Shown: in pieces, positions 50,590-58,537 of the stretch
Layout of the letters: each line of letters opens with the position of its first letter
How positions within the stretch are numbered: position 1 is the first letter of the stretch
Assembly (NCBI GenBank): GCA_021324855.1
Contig: JAJPIG010000011.1
Location: forward strand, 62,001-126,000
DNA: 64,000 nt
Reading direction: 5' to 3'
DNA from: Pseudomonadota bacterium
Lineage (GTDB): Bacteria; Desulfobacterota; Binatia; Binatales; Binataceae
Position numbers and translations under genes: made by a program
The notes under the pieces: generated by a model
What the model was told of the DNA's origin: nothing
Seen by the model: the letters and a program-made list of their open reading frames with translations, nothing else
Databases searched by the model: none

Positions 50590-51048
50590 TCATTCATGTT
50601 GAGGCGCCGCGTAGATGATTCCGTTTCTCACTTCGAGAGGAATTTTGCGCAGGAATTTGCCGGGCGTGCCGGGCGGACCAGCGACGCATTCCCCGCTTTC
50701 CGGCTCATAGCAGGCGTTATGCGTCTGGCACAGAAGATAATTGCCGTCGGCGGTGAAGAACTGATTGTCTACCCAGTCCATCGCGAGCGGGATGTGGCAA
50801 CATCGGTTGACGTAGGCATGGAACGTGCCGCCGAAGTTGACAATGAAGCACTCCTCGTCGACACCGTGGAGCGGCATCGTAAACTTCAGCGATGTTCCGG
50901 TTGGCAGCTCCTCGGTACGCGCGATTCGATAGCGCGTCGGTTTCGCCCGGCGCTGTGAAACCCGTACGCGCCTGCGGCCGGTCCTCCTCGACGCCATCGA
51001 AGAGTCAGATGTCTCGCCGTGAGAGGCCGGCTCGCTCGGGACCGGCAT
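50590..51048 (-). CDS. Rieske-type [2Fe-2S] protein
   Basis: A 152-residue protein with a basic N-terminal extension (RRTGRRRVRVSQRRAKP), then a Rieske domain. The cluster ligands are C83 and H85 in RCCHIPL and C107 and H110 in LCQTHN, with the disulfide-type cysteines C84 and C113 nearby and the usual ESGECVAGPPGTPG turn after it. There is no signal peptide, so this is probably a cytoplasmic ferredoxin-like Rieske protein. ATG at 50994 is an alternative start. It lies one base from the nitroreductase end on the same strand, so the pair may be co-transcribed. Confidence 0.85.
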   Translation of the reverse strand: MPVPSEPASHGETSDSSMASRRTGRRRVRVSQRRAKPTRYRIARTEELPTGTSLKFTMPLHGVDEECFIVNFGGTFHAYVNRCCHIPLAMDWVDNQFFTADGNYLLCQTHNACYEPESGECVAGPPGTPGKFLRKIPLEVRNGIIYAAPQHE

Positions 51049-51708
51049 TCACGCTCGCCAGGGCGTGCCCCATCGATTCTCGAAGGCAACCTTCGAGACC
51101 GGCTTGCGCGTGACCCGGCGGAACTCCTCGACCGGGTAGCCGATCGGCATCATCGCGAAGCTCAGGTGATCATCGGGAATCCCGAGCACGCGTCGGACCT
51201 GGTCCTCGTAGCAAAGGTGAAGCGTGGTCAGCACCGTGCCGAGCCCGAACGAACGCGCCGCGAGAATAAGATTCTGAATCGCCGGATAGATGCTCGCGCC
51301 GGCCAGCCGCAGCGCGAACAGCGTATTCTGCTCGGACGTGAGCCACGGCACCTTGATTGGAACGTTGTAGAGGCATGGCACAATAATCGCCGGCGCCTCG
51401 TGATAGTGCTCGATCAAATACATTGCGGAGTTGAGGTCCTTCAGGTTCTCTGCGGGCGTGATATGCGGCGGCAAAACGCGCTTCGCATAGCCGTCACGGA
51501 CGTGCTCGGCACCCTGCCGATAGATATCCGCGAGCGCCTTTTTCTGCACGGCGTCGGTAACAACGAGAAAGGTCCAATGCTGGTTGTTGTAGGCGCTGCC
51601 CGCGCGGATCGCTGCATCGAGCACCCGATTCAGGATTTCGCGCGGCACCGGGTCAGGCTTGATCATACGCATCGTGCGCGCGCTGTAGATGGCGTCGAAA
51701 AGCTCCAT
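51049..51708 (-). CDS. Nitroreductase-family FMN protein
   Basis: A 219-residue flavoprotein of the nitroreductase fold. The N-terminal ELFDAIYSARTMRMI, RAGSAYNNQHWTFLVVTD and the glycine-rich C-terminal GTVLTTLHLCYEDQVR are family positions for FMN binding and dimerisation. Substrates of this family range from nitro compounds to flavin and diverse quinones; none is indicated here. ATG at 51708 is preceded by GGAG. A longer frame to 51813 overlaps the divergent MEMO-like gene and is not used. It is adjacent to the Rieske gene, suggesting an electron-transfer pair. Confidence 0.82.
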   Translation of the reverse strand: MELFDAIYSARTMRMIKPDPVPREILNRVLDAAIRAGSAYNNQHWTFLVVTDAVQKKALADIYRQGAEHVRDGYAKRVLPPHITPAENLKDLNSAMYLIEHYHEAPAIIVPCLYNVPIKVPWLTSEQNTLFALRLAGASIYPAIQNLILAARSFGLGTVLTTLHLCYEDQVRRVLGIPDDHLSFAMMPIGYPVEEFRRVTRKPVSKVAFENRWGTPWRA

Positions 51709-51797
51709 CGTCGCTCCCTGCCAATGATAGAATCGCCGCTTCGATTGCGGCGGCGTCAGTCTAGCGCACCGCAGGCTGAAATAGTTCAATATCCTCG

Positions 51798-53021
51798 ATG
51801 ATCGAAAACCCACGGATCAGGCCGCTCGACGCTTTCCCGGTCGAGCACAACGGCGAACGGATGGTCTGCATACGCGATCCAAGCGGCGCGGCGCCCGATC
51901 CGATCGTGCTCGGCTTCGGCGCCTATTATTTGATCACGTTATTCGACGGCACGCGCTCACGACTTGATTTGCAGGCCGAGTTCGCCCGGCAGTTCGGCGA
52001 AATCCTCACTTCCGAGCAGCTCGACAGGCTGATCGCTGAGCTCGATCGCGGCTATTTCCTCGAATCACCCGCTTTCGAAGATCGGGTGCGCGCGATGCGT
52101 GCGGAGTTCGCGGCTGCGCCCGCACGCCCGGCGGCGCATGCCGGACTCTGTTACCACCAGGAGCCCGAGCGGCTCCGCAGCGAACTCGACGAATTTTTCA
52201 CCAGAGCGGCGCCGAAGCCGGCGGCCTCCAACGGCGCGATCCACGGACTAATCGCGCCGCATATCGATCCGCGCCGCGGCGGGCTCACTTACGCCCGCGC
52301 ATACGCAGAGCTTGCCGCCGCGAAAGAGCGGCCCGAGCTGGTCGTCATTTTGGGCACCTCGCACTACGGCGCCGGCCCGGAGCTTTTCACGGCCACGCTC
52401 AAGGATTACGCGACACCGCTTGGCGCCGTGCGCACCGATCGCGAATTTGTCGCGCACCTAAAGGAAAATTACCGCGCCGGCGATCTCTTCGCCGACGAGC
52501 TGCTGCATCGCAACGAGCATTCGATCGAGTTCCAGGCGCTGTTTCTCGCCTATACGCTTGGCATCGAGAACTACACCGTAGTGCCGATCCTAGTGAGTTC
52601 GTTTCATCCGATGGTCGCGCGAGGAGTCGAGCCGGTTTCAGAGCGGCGGGTTGGCGAATTCCTCGAGGTGCTGGGCTCCGCAATCGCGCGCGAGAGGCGG
52701 CGGGTAACGATCGTCGCCGGGGTCGATTTCGGGCATATCGGGCGTAAATTCGGCGATGACTTCGGCGTCGACCAGGCCAGGGCGGGCGAGCTTCGCGCAG
52801 CCGATCGGCGGCTCGTCGGACATATAGAAAAAGTCGATGCGGGCGGCTTTTTCGGTGAAGTTGCGGGGGAACGCGATCGCTATCGGATCTGCGGTTTGGC
52901 GCCGATTTATACCCAACTCGCCCTCCTCGCCGGTCATCGCGCTCGTCTGCTCGATTACGACATCGCGATGGAACCCCCCACCCAATCGGCAGTTTCATTC
53001 GCAGGTATCGCGATCGACTGA
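51798..53021 (+). CDS. PqqD-like/MEMO fusion protein (AmmeMemoRadiSam B class)
   Basis: A 407-residue protein of two parts. Residues about 1-95 form a small winged-helix-like domain reminiscent of PqqD (LFDGTRSRLDLQAEFARQF and LIAELDRGYFLES). Residues about 115-407 are a MEMO domain with GLIAPHID, ILGTSHYGAG, NEHSIEFQALFLAY and IVAGVDFGHIG, which supply the metal-binding histidines of the family. MEMO proteins are metal-dependent and poorly understood. The partner AMMECR1 and radical-SAM genes are not adjacent. The gene is divergent from nitroreductase and Rieske, sharing a short promoter region. Confidence 0.85.
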   Translation: MIENPRIRPLDAFPVEHNGERMVCIRDPSGAAPDPIVLGFGAYYLITLFDGTRSRLDLQAEFARQFGEILTSEQLDRLIAELDRGYFLESPAFEDRVRAMRAEFAAAPARPAAHAGLCYHQEPERLRSELDEFFTRAAPKPAASNGAIHGLIAPHIDPRRGGLTYARAYAELAAAKERPELVVILGTSHYGAGPELFTATLKDYATPLGAVRTDREFVAHLKENYRAGDLFADELLHRNEHSIEFQALFLAYTLGIENYTVVPILVSSFHPMVARGVEPVSERRVGEFLEVLGSAIARERRRVTIVAGVDFGHIGRKFGDDFGVDQARAGELRAADRRLVGHIEKVDAGGFFGEVAGERDRYRICGLAPIYTQLALLAGHRARLLDYDIAMEPPTQSAVSFAGIAID

Positions 53022-53026
53022 AACCC

Positions 53027-53052
53027 TTTGAGATAACTCAGGTTATCTCAAA
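53027..53052. promoter_or_regulatory. Perfect inverted repeat after the MEMO gene
   Basis: Arms TTTGAGATAAC and GTTATCTCAAA (11 bases each) surround a four-base loop TCAG. It begins five bases after the MEMO stop and lies 105 bases before the exported-protein gene. The stem is AT-rich and there is no T run, so it is not a classic terminator; it could be an operator. Confidence 0.45.
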
Positions 53053-53156
53053 TCTTTGCACGTGAATTTTGACTCGTCGATGTTCAGTCTATACGCTGGA
53101 TTATAGTGAATTTGCGTTAATGCTGCGCAAGTTCACTTCTTTCTGGAGGGGCGGAC

Positions 53157-54359
53157 TTGCTTGGAACTCTTTTTCATCGTGGCTCCACGGTCGTAACGGC
53201 ACTCGCCATCGCACTGACTGCGGGCACCCTAATCTCGATCGCAACCCCGGCGCATGAACAGAGCGCGTTGCAGCCGCGCGGATATACTACGGTTATTCCA
53301 TGGCACAACTTTCCCGGCGGCGCGGCGCCTCGCAGCACGGGGGCGGCTGCTTCGAATACGATCCCGCTGTGGAATTACTCCGTAACCTCTCCGGTCGATA
53401 ACAACACTTATACCGGCCAGATGGTCGGCCGAAGCCCATTCGCGCACGGTGCGCGGACGACCAATGTCCCGGCGGTGATTGTGCCGTTGATCATGAATAT
53501 GCCCGATGGCGGCGTTTTCGATCCGACGGTGAGTCATACCTGCAGCCCGGCGGGTGTGCCGCTGACCCTCCTGCAGCAGTCGCCGATCCTCAATACCTTC
53601 GATTTCACCTTCAACGGCGTTGACATCGGAAGCGGGCAATATGTCGACGATTTCCAACGCGCTAATTTCTGGACTGACGTGAGCGTAACCGGCGATCGCT
53701 ATCACACGACGCTCAGCCCGGTCACCACGCTCTCGGCGATCACCATTAACGTTCCCAAAGGCAGCGGCCAGACCTACAACGCCTCCACCTACGGCGGGTG
53801 TGGCAAGATTGGGGTGATCGATTACAACTGGTTCGTTCCCTATGTCGAGAACACTCTGATCCCGACGACGCTCGCCGGCAAGGCGCTGCCGACAAATTTT
53901 CCATTGTTGCTCATGTTCAACGTCGTTCAAGCTGTCGGTTCGACCGACATCTCAGGAAACTGTTGCGTCCTCGGCTTCCATGACGCGATCGGTTACCCGA
54001 TGCAGACCTTCACGCCGTTCGATTTCGACACCTCTGGAGTTTTCCAAAACGTCTCGGACACTTCGGTCCTCGCGCACGAGGTGGGAGAGTGGATGGATGA
54101 TCCGTCCGGCGGCAACCTAACTCCCGGCTGGGGTAACGTCGGTCAGGTCTCGGGCTGCCAAAACAATCTCGAGGTCGGCGATCCGCTGAGCGGAACTCCT
54201 GACATCACTGCCCTTATGTCCAACGGCGTCAAATACAATCTGCAGGAACTGGCGTTTTTTTCGTGGTTTTTCCGCCAGAATCCCTCGCTCGGCGCCGGCG
54301 GCATCTGGTCCAATAACGGCACTTTCGGCACCACATCATCGCTGCAACCGGTCTGTTAG
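53157..54359 (+). CDS. Exported HExxE-motif putative metalloprotein
   Basis: A 400-residue secreted protein with an N-terminal signal segment (residues about 10-31, cleavage near ATPAHEQSA). The central feature is H307-E308-V-G-E311-W312 followed by DDP at 314-316, and later NLEVGDPLSG, where E339 could supply another ligand. This HExxE pattern resembles the HExxH zinc motif with a glutamate in the third place. Cysteines (C129, C215, C269, C270, C334) suit an oxidising environment. The start is a TTG with GGAGGGG at 53145-53151. It precedes the Pro/Thr-linker protein by 26 bases. Protease activity is not established. Confidence 0.7.
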   Translation: MLGTLFHRGSTVVTALAIALTAGTLISIATPAHEQSALQPRGYTTVIPWHNFPGGAAPRSTGAAASNTIPLWNYSVTSPVDNNTYTGQMVGRSPFAHGARTTNVPAVIVPLIMNMPDGGVFDPTVSHTCSPAGVPLTLLQQSPILNTFDFTFNGVDIGSGQYVDDFQRANFWTDVSVTGDRYHTTLSPVTTLSAITINVPKGSGQTYNASTYGGCGKIGVIDYNWFVPYVENTLIPTTLAGKALPTNFPLLLMFNVVQAVGSTDISGNCCVLGFHDAIGYPMQTFTPFDFDTSGVFQNVSDTSVLAHEVGEWMDDPSGGNLTPGWGNVGQVSGCQNNLEVGDPLSGTPDITALMSNGVKYNLQELAFFSWFFRQNPSLGAGGIWSNNGTFGTTSSLQPVC

Positions 54360-54385
54360 CGGCGCTTGTCGGGAGGAGGTGCCGG

Positions 54386-55783
54386 ATGTCCAAACGTAGC
54401 GCAATTTTGAGCATCGCAGGGGCGATTCTAGTCGCCGCCGCCCCGGTCCTCGCCGACAGTCTCAGCCTCATCACCACCAGCGGCGGTCAGAGCGCCAACG
54501 ACTCGATCCAGTGGGCCAATCTGGGCCCTGATGCGACCTCGCTCGGCGCGAGTTTTCCAATCAGCTCCGAGAAACTGCTCAATGTCACCTGCGATCTTGC
54601 CGGTTCCGGCAGCCTCACGGCCGTTGTATGCCCGGCCTCGCCATGCAGTTGGGGCGGCGTCAGCTCCGGGATGAGCGCAGGCGACGAATTGCTATGGACC
54701 TCGGATACCGGCAACGGCGGCAACGGTCCGCTCACGCTCACTTTCAACCACAAAATCTCGGGTGGCGGCGCGTTTGTACAATCCGATACGCCGGGGCAAT
54801 TCACTGCGCAGATTCAGGCATTCAATGGCGCGACCTCGCTGGGCACGGTCAGCGAGCAGAGCGACGCGAATGGCGATCCGATCTATATCGGGGTTAAGGA
54901 CACGTCCGGCCCCAACATCGACAAGCTGGTGTTCAGCCTCACGGTCTGCAGCGGCGATTGCACGGATTTCGGCATCGATGCGGTCGCGTTGAACAATAAC
55001 AATCCTCCGCCGAGCCCAACGCCGACTCCAACCGCGACCCCAACGCCGACTTCCATACCGACACGGACGCCAACGGCGACCCCCACGTCAACGCCGGGCC
55101 CTCCGACCAGCACGGTACTATCTTACACTCCGCACAAGATCGCTTTTCCGTCCGAGCCCTTTGCCGCTGGAACCGGCGCGGCAAGCGCACCAGTCAAGGT
55201 GAAAGTCGTTAACCCGAAGAACAAGACAGATGTGCCCGTGGTTATGAACGCGGCCGAGATCGACGATCCCGGCGGCGACTTCAGAATCGATCCCTCCAGC
55301 ACGACCTGTACGGATGGCTTTACGCTTAAGCCCGGAGCGTCCTGCGCCTACGGCGTGATCTTTCAGCCGACCAGCGTCGGACTCCATTCGGGCGAACTCA
55401 AGATAAATGACAACGCACATAACGCCCCGCAGGTCGTCACGCTCAGCGGCACCGGCACCTCGCCGAACCTCAGGATAAACGTGACCGAAATCGTGTTCGG
55501 CAAGGTCCCTGTCGGCGTCTCCAGCACTCAGCACACGATCAAGCTGACCAACAAAAGCCGGGTTCCGATCGCAATCAGCGGCATCACGCCAACCGATCCA
55601 TCCTTTACGATCGCGCAGCAGACCTGCAGCGGCGTACTTCCCAACACGCCCGGGTTGAATTCCTGCACCATCACCGTGGTTTTCACGCCGCTCAACTTCG
55701 GACCGGTCAGTGCAGCGCTGGTCATCAGCGATGATGCGTTGCATCAGCCGCAGAAAATCAAGTTGATCGGCAGAGGCAAGTAG
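54386..55783 (+). CDS. Exported protein with Pro/Thr linker and Ig-like C-terminal domains
   Basis: A 465-residue exported protein. The signal peptide ends near residue 23 (VAAAPVLA). An N-terminal beta-rich domain with paired cysteines runs to about residue 200, a low-complexity linker of Pro, Thr and Ser (about 208-245) follows, and two C-terminal repeats of choice-of-anchor D or ASH-type beta-sandwich folds complete it (GVIFQPTSVGLHSGELKI and VVFTPLNFGPVSAALVI). The linker is encoded by tandem-like CCGAC-rich repeats at about 55010-55110. A GGAGGAGG site precedes the ATG. A strong terminator follows. It likely forms one unit with the HExxE gene. Confidence 0.75.
   Translation: MSKRSAILSIAGAILVAAAPVLADSLSLITTSGGQSANDSIQWANLGPDATSLGASFPISSEKLLNVTCDLAGSGSLTAVVCPASPCSWGGVSSGMSAGDELLWTSDTGNGGNGPLTLTFNHKISGGGAFVQSDTPGQFTAQIQAFNGATSLGTVSEQSDANGDPIYIGVKDTSGPNIDKLVFSLTVCSGDCTDFGIDAVALNNNNPPPSPTPTPTATPTPTSIPTRTPTATPTSTPGPPTSTVLSYTPHKIAFPSEPFAAGTGAASAPVKVKVVNPKNKTDVPVVMNAAEIDDPGGDFRIDPSSTTCTDGFTLKPGASCAYGVIFQPTSVGLHSGELKINDNAHNAPQVVTLSGTGTSPNLRINVTEIVFGKVPVGVSSTQHTIKLTNKSRVPIAISGITPTDPSFTIAQQTCSGVLPNTPGLNSCTITVVFTPLNFGPVSAALVISDDALHQPQKIKLIGRGK
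55010..55110 (+). repeat. Low-complexity Pro/Thr-coding repeat tract
   Basis: Imperfect tandem copies of short units such as CCAACGCCGACT encode a Pro/Thr-rich linker inside the exported protein. The reading frame is kept throughout. Such tracts can change length by slippage. Confidence 0.7.
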
Positions 55784-55809
55784 CGGGGCGGGAGCGTACT
55801 ATCGAAAGA

Positions 55810-55846
55810 GCGGCCGGGCTTTCAAACCCGGCCGCCTTCTTTTTTG
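55810..55846 (+). terminator. Intrinsic terminator after the exported two-gene unit
   Basis: Nine-base-pair stem GCGGCCGGG (55810-55818) against CCCGGCCGC (55827-55835) followed by a run of mostly T (55836-55845). This is a clear rho-independent terminator for the 53157-55783 unit; the gene that begins on the minus strand ends beyond it. Confidence 0.9.
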
Positions 55847-55868
55847 GCTGAATCTTCGGAATTCCAGG

Positions 55869-56672
55869 CTACGCGTCGGGGTTGATTCCGACCTTGGCGA
55901 ACCACGCCGGCCATTGAATTGGCGGCGGTTCGCATCCGAACCATTCCCGCCATAGCCGGTTGCGGGCCCATTTGAACGGCTTGCCGTACTGCGCGGTTGA
56001 GACGCCGAGCCGTCCGATCAGCAGCTCGCGATGGAACCGCTCGTCGCCGATGTAACCGTTGCGCATCAGGTCCTGCTCGTACATCGCGAGCGTCGCGATG
56101 AGCTTGCCCCGCTCCTCCGGCGTACATCGCGAAACCAGCTCGCGCACGCCCTTCACGATGAAGATCTCGTGGTCCTCTTCTTCCGCGAGCTGATGATTCA
56201 GGCGCCAATCAATTACCTCGGGCGTATCCCAAGCCTGATGAATGGGCGCGAGCAGCCCGCCGTAGCCTTCGACCTGCATCAGCAGCGCCATGATGAACCC
56301 CGGCATCCCGCGCTCGCCGATCGGAAAAATCCACCGCCGCCACAGTCCGTACGTGCCCTCCCACTCGGGCGATTCAAGCCAGTGGTTCTCCTCGGGATCG
56401 AGCTTGTCGCCGGCCCGGATGTAATGCTCGCCGTGCTCGGCCTCTTCGCCGATATGCTCGCAAAGGAAGGCTTTCCACTTGTAATCAAGATCGAAGTTGC
56501 GGAGCGCGAAGGCCGAGACGCCGCAGAGCGCATCGATCTCCTGGCGGCCGCGATAGCCGTAAAATCCCGCCAGCAATTTTTTTTCGGCCGCGGTCGCGGG
56601 CGGACGCTTCTCCGCATGACGTTTTTTCAGAAATTCAGACAGCCATTCGCGATCGTTTTCGGCTATCGCCAT
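55869..56672 (-). CDS. Ferritin-like / heme-oxygenase-like putative diiron protein
   Basis: A 267-residue helical protein with repeated carboxylate-histidine motifs: E77-x2-H80 in GEEAEHGEHY, E135 in MQVEGYGG and E165-x2-H168 in AEEEDHEIF. This pattern, a glutamate and two E-x2-H pairs, is what ferritin-like or heme-oxygenase-fold diiron proteins use to bind two metals. A fourth carboxylate could be E45. No signal peptide is seen. The exact reaction is unknown; the length is larger than a simple ferritin. It lies next to the ICL/PEP-mutase-type gene on the same strand after a 60-base gap. Confidence 0.65.
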   Translation of the reverse strand: MAIAENDREWLSEFLKKRHAEKRPPATAAEKKLLAGFYGYRGRQEIDALCGVSAFALRNFDLDYKWKAFLCEHIGEEAEHGEHYIRAGDKLDPEENHWLESPEWEGTYGLWRRWIFPIGERGMPGFIMALLMQVEGYGGLLAPIHQAWDTPEVIDWRLNHQLAEEEDHEIFIVKGVRELVSRCTPEERGKLIATLAMYEQDLMRNGYIGDERFHRELLIGRLGVSTAQYGKPFKWARNRLWREWFGCEPPPIQWPAWFAKVGINPDA

Positions 56673-56731
56673 CCGAGTTCTCCCGGGCTTTGATTCTCGA
56701 AGCAGAACACAACTCGCGGCGCTCCGTCAAA

Positions 56732-57574
56732 TCACTCCTTGTAGCGCTCGGCGCGCTCCAGGATTTCCTTCGCGCCAAGGATCTCCGTGATTTCCGGCAG
56801 AATTTCGAAGCCCGGCGCGCCCACGATCGTTCCGGTCCGCTGCAACTCGCGATAGGCATCGCGCAGCCGCACGTACGCGGTGAAAAGCGTCGCGGTATGG
56901 ATGATCACGCGGAAGCGATAGTCGCCGGCCTTTTCGAGTGGAACCAGATGTCCGTTGTAGAGCAGCGGCAGATCGCCGAGCGCATCCGAGTAGCGGCGCA
57001 GGTCTTCAAGCCTGGTGATGCCGTCGACGAAAATCAGGTCTGCGCCCGCATCGCGATACGCGCGTGCGCGGCGCTCGGTCTCCGGCCATCCCAGCGGAGT
57101 GAGCGCGTCGGTGCGCGCGATGATGATCGTGTCTGGGTCGCGCCGCGCATCGCAGGCGGCGCGGATTTTCGGGAGCATCGTCTCCATCGGAACCACCTGC
57201 TTGCCCGCCATGAAGCCGCATCGCTTCGGCCAGACCTGGTCCTCGATGTGGAGCGCCGCCGCCCCCGCGGCCTCGTACTCCTGCACTGTCCGCCAGACAT
57301 TGATCGGATTGCCGTAGCCGGTGTCGGCATCGCAGATGACCGGCAATTCCGATGAGCGCGCGACGACGCGCACGTTGTCGACCATCTCGCTCATCGTGAG
57401 CAGGCCGAGATCGGGGTAGCCGCGCGCCGCCGCCGTGCCGAAGCCGGTCATGTAGACCGCGTCGAAGCCGGCCGCACGCGCGAGATGCGCAGTGAGTCCG
57501 TCGTAAACGAACGGCGCGATGACCGGAAGGCCCGAATCCAGCGCCTTGCGAAATCGCGCGCGTACCTCACTCAT
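56732..57574 (-). CDS. Isocitrate lyase/PEP mutase superfamily enzyme
   Basis: A 280-residue protein of the superfamily that makes or breaks C-C or P-C bonds next to a carboxylate, such as oxaloacetate decarboxylase or 2-methylisocitrate lyase. It shows DADTGYGNP (metal-binding aspartates), the H-I-E-D-Q-V segment and the active-site loop KRCGFMAGKQ in which C is the catalytic cysteine and the more usual histidine of KKCGH is phenylalanine. The start at 57574 follows GAGGAA with proper spacing; an upstream start at 57598 is possible. The neighbouring cupin and ferritin-like genes do not identify a substrate. Confidence 0.85.
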   Translation of the reverse strand: MSEVRARFRKALDSGLPVIAPFVYDGLTAHLARAAGFDAVYMTGFGTAAARGYPDLGLLTMSEMVDNVRVVARSSELPVICDADTGYGNPINVWRTVQEYEAAGAAALHIEDQVWPKRCGFMAGKQVVPMETMLPKIRAACDARRDPDTIIIARTDALTPLGWPETERRARAYRDAGADLIFVDGITRLEDLRRYSDALGDLPLLYNGHLVPLEKAGDYRFRVIIHTATLFTAYVRLRDAYRELQRTGTIVGAPGFEILPEITEILGAKEILERAERYKE

Positions 57575-57602
57575 CGGAAATTCCTCATCGGCCGACAACG
57601 TC

Positions 57603-58055
57603 TCAGCTCACCGGCAGAACGAGCTGCTGGCCCTTCTTCATCACCAGAAACGCAAGCAGCTTGGCCGGTTCGGTAGTGCTGGCATTGCGTGAGATGCGAT
57701 GCACGTGCTTCGGGAGTTCGTACCACATCTGTCCGGCCTTGTAGATTTGCGGCTTTCCCGGCTCGACCTGGCTTTCGATCGCGCCTTCGAGCACGTAGGC
57801 GAAGGTTGACCCGGGATGGCGATGGGCGGTGGAGGAGGCACCCGGGCCGTACTCGACCGTGACGATGGAAACCTCATGGCCGGGCGCGTCAGGCAGCGCG
57901 TGACGCATCAGTTCGGTCACGGTGACGCCCTTGTCATTCGCGGTCGGATTGGCAGGCGACGACTCCCCGGCCATCGCGGCTCCCACGCTCAGCATCGCGG
58001 CGATCGCGGCCGATCCTGATGCGATCGCTTTCATCATCTCACGCCGTGTGATCAT
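57603..58055 (-). CDS. Cupin-domain protein with twin-arginine signal
   Basis: A 150-residue exported protein. The N-terminus TRREMMK is a twin-arginine signal, followed by a hydrophobic stretch and a cleavage-like AMAGES. The cupin barrel shows STAHRHPGSTFAYVLEG, whose histidines could bind a metal, and YELPKHVHRI as the second cupin motif. Such small cupins may be metal-binding isomerases or dioxygenases. It lies 28 bases after the ICL-type gene start in the opposite sense of gene order, that is upstream on the same strand. Substrate unknown. Confidence 0.82.
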   Translation of the reverse strand: MITRREMMKAIASGSAAIAAMLSVGAAMAGESSPANPTANDKGVTVTELMRHALPDAPGHEVSIVTVEYGPGASSTAHRHPGSTFAYVLEGAIESQVEPGKPQIYKAGQMWYELPKHVHRISRNASTTEPAKLLAFLVMKKGQQLVLPVS

Positions 58056-58154
58056 GTTGTGTTCCTTTCGGACGGCCGGCGGATGAACAGCGCGCCGGGC
58101 GGCAGAACCGATAATCTCGCATCGGCGGCAGCAAGAAAACTGCGCGAATCGAGC

Positions 58155-58520
58155 CTAACGCATGCGTGTAAAGTAGAGGCATCCGATCGCCGTGATTACG
58201 ATCGAGCTGACCGAGCCGCTAAAGGTGAAGGATCCGCTGACGAGAGCATATCCCAGGCTGAGCGCGGTCATCGCGGCATACAGGTACAGACCCCACCGCC
58301 GCATCATCCAGTAACCGACCAGGCCGGCGAGGCCGAGCGCGCCGAAACAAATCAGCGCCACGATGAACGGCCAGCCGTTGAAGGCAATAATCGCCTCGCG
58401 ATTGCGGATGACGAAGTAGGCCGTCATCGGCACACCCGCAAATCCGATTAGGCAGGCGGCCGTGACGAGTATCGGCCGCGAGGGTTCCGCGGCCGGTATT
58501 GCGCCTTCGGCTTCCATCAA
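58155..58520 (-). CDS. Hypothetical four-helix membrane protein
   Basis: A 121-residue membrane protein with four hydrophobic segments, about residues 16-36, 49-70, 77-93 and 99-118 (ILVTAACLIGFAGVPMTAYFV, WPFIVALICFGALGLAGLVG and ALSLGYALVSG among them). No family is recognised and no metal or catalytic residue is conspicuous. It is downstream of the acetyl-CoA-synthetase-like gene on the same strand, separated by about 20 bases, so the two may be co-transcribed. Probably real, but function unknown. Confidence 0.6.
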   Translation of the reverse strand: MMEAEGAIPAAEPSRPILVTAACLIGFAGVPMTAYFVIRNREAIIAFNGWPFIVALICFGALGLAGLVGYWMMRRWGLYLYAAMTALSLGYALVSGSFTFSGSVSSIVITAIGCLYFTRMR

Positions 58521-58537
58521 TTTCCAGTCGTTGGATG

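Noticed and set aside
50415-50597. A 60-codon frame in the gap beside the nuclease
   Set aside because: Short, without ribosome-binding site or family, partly overlapping the Rieske gene end.
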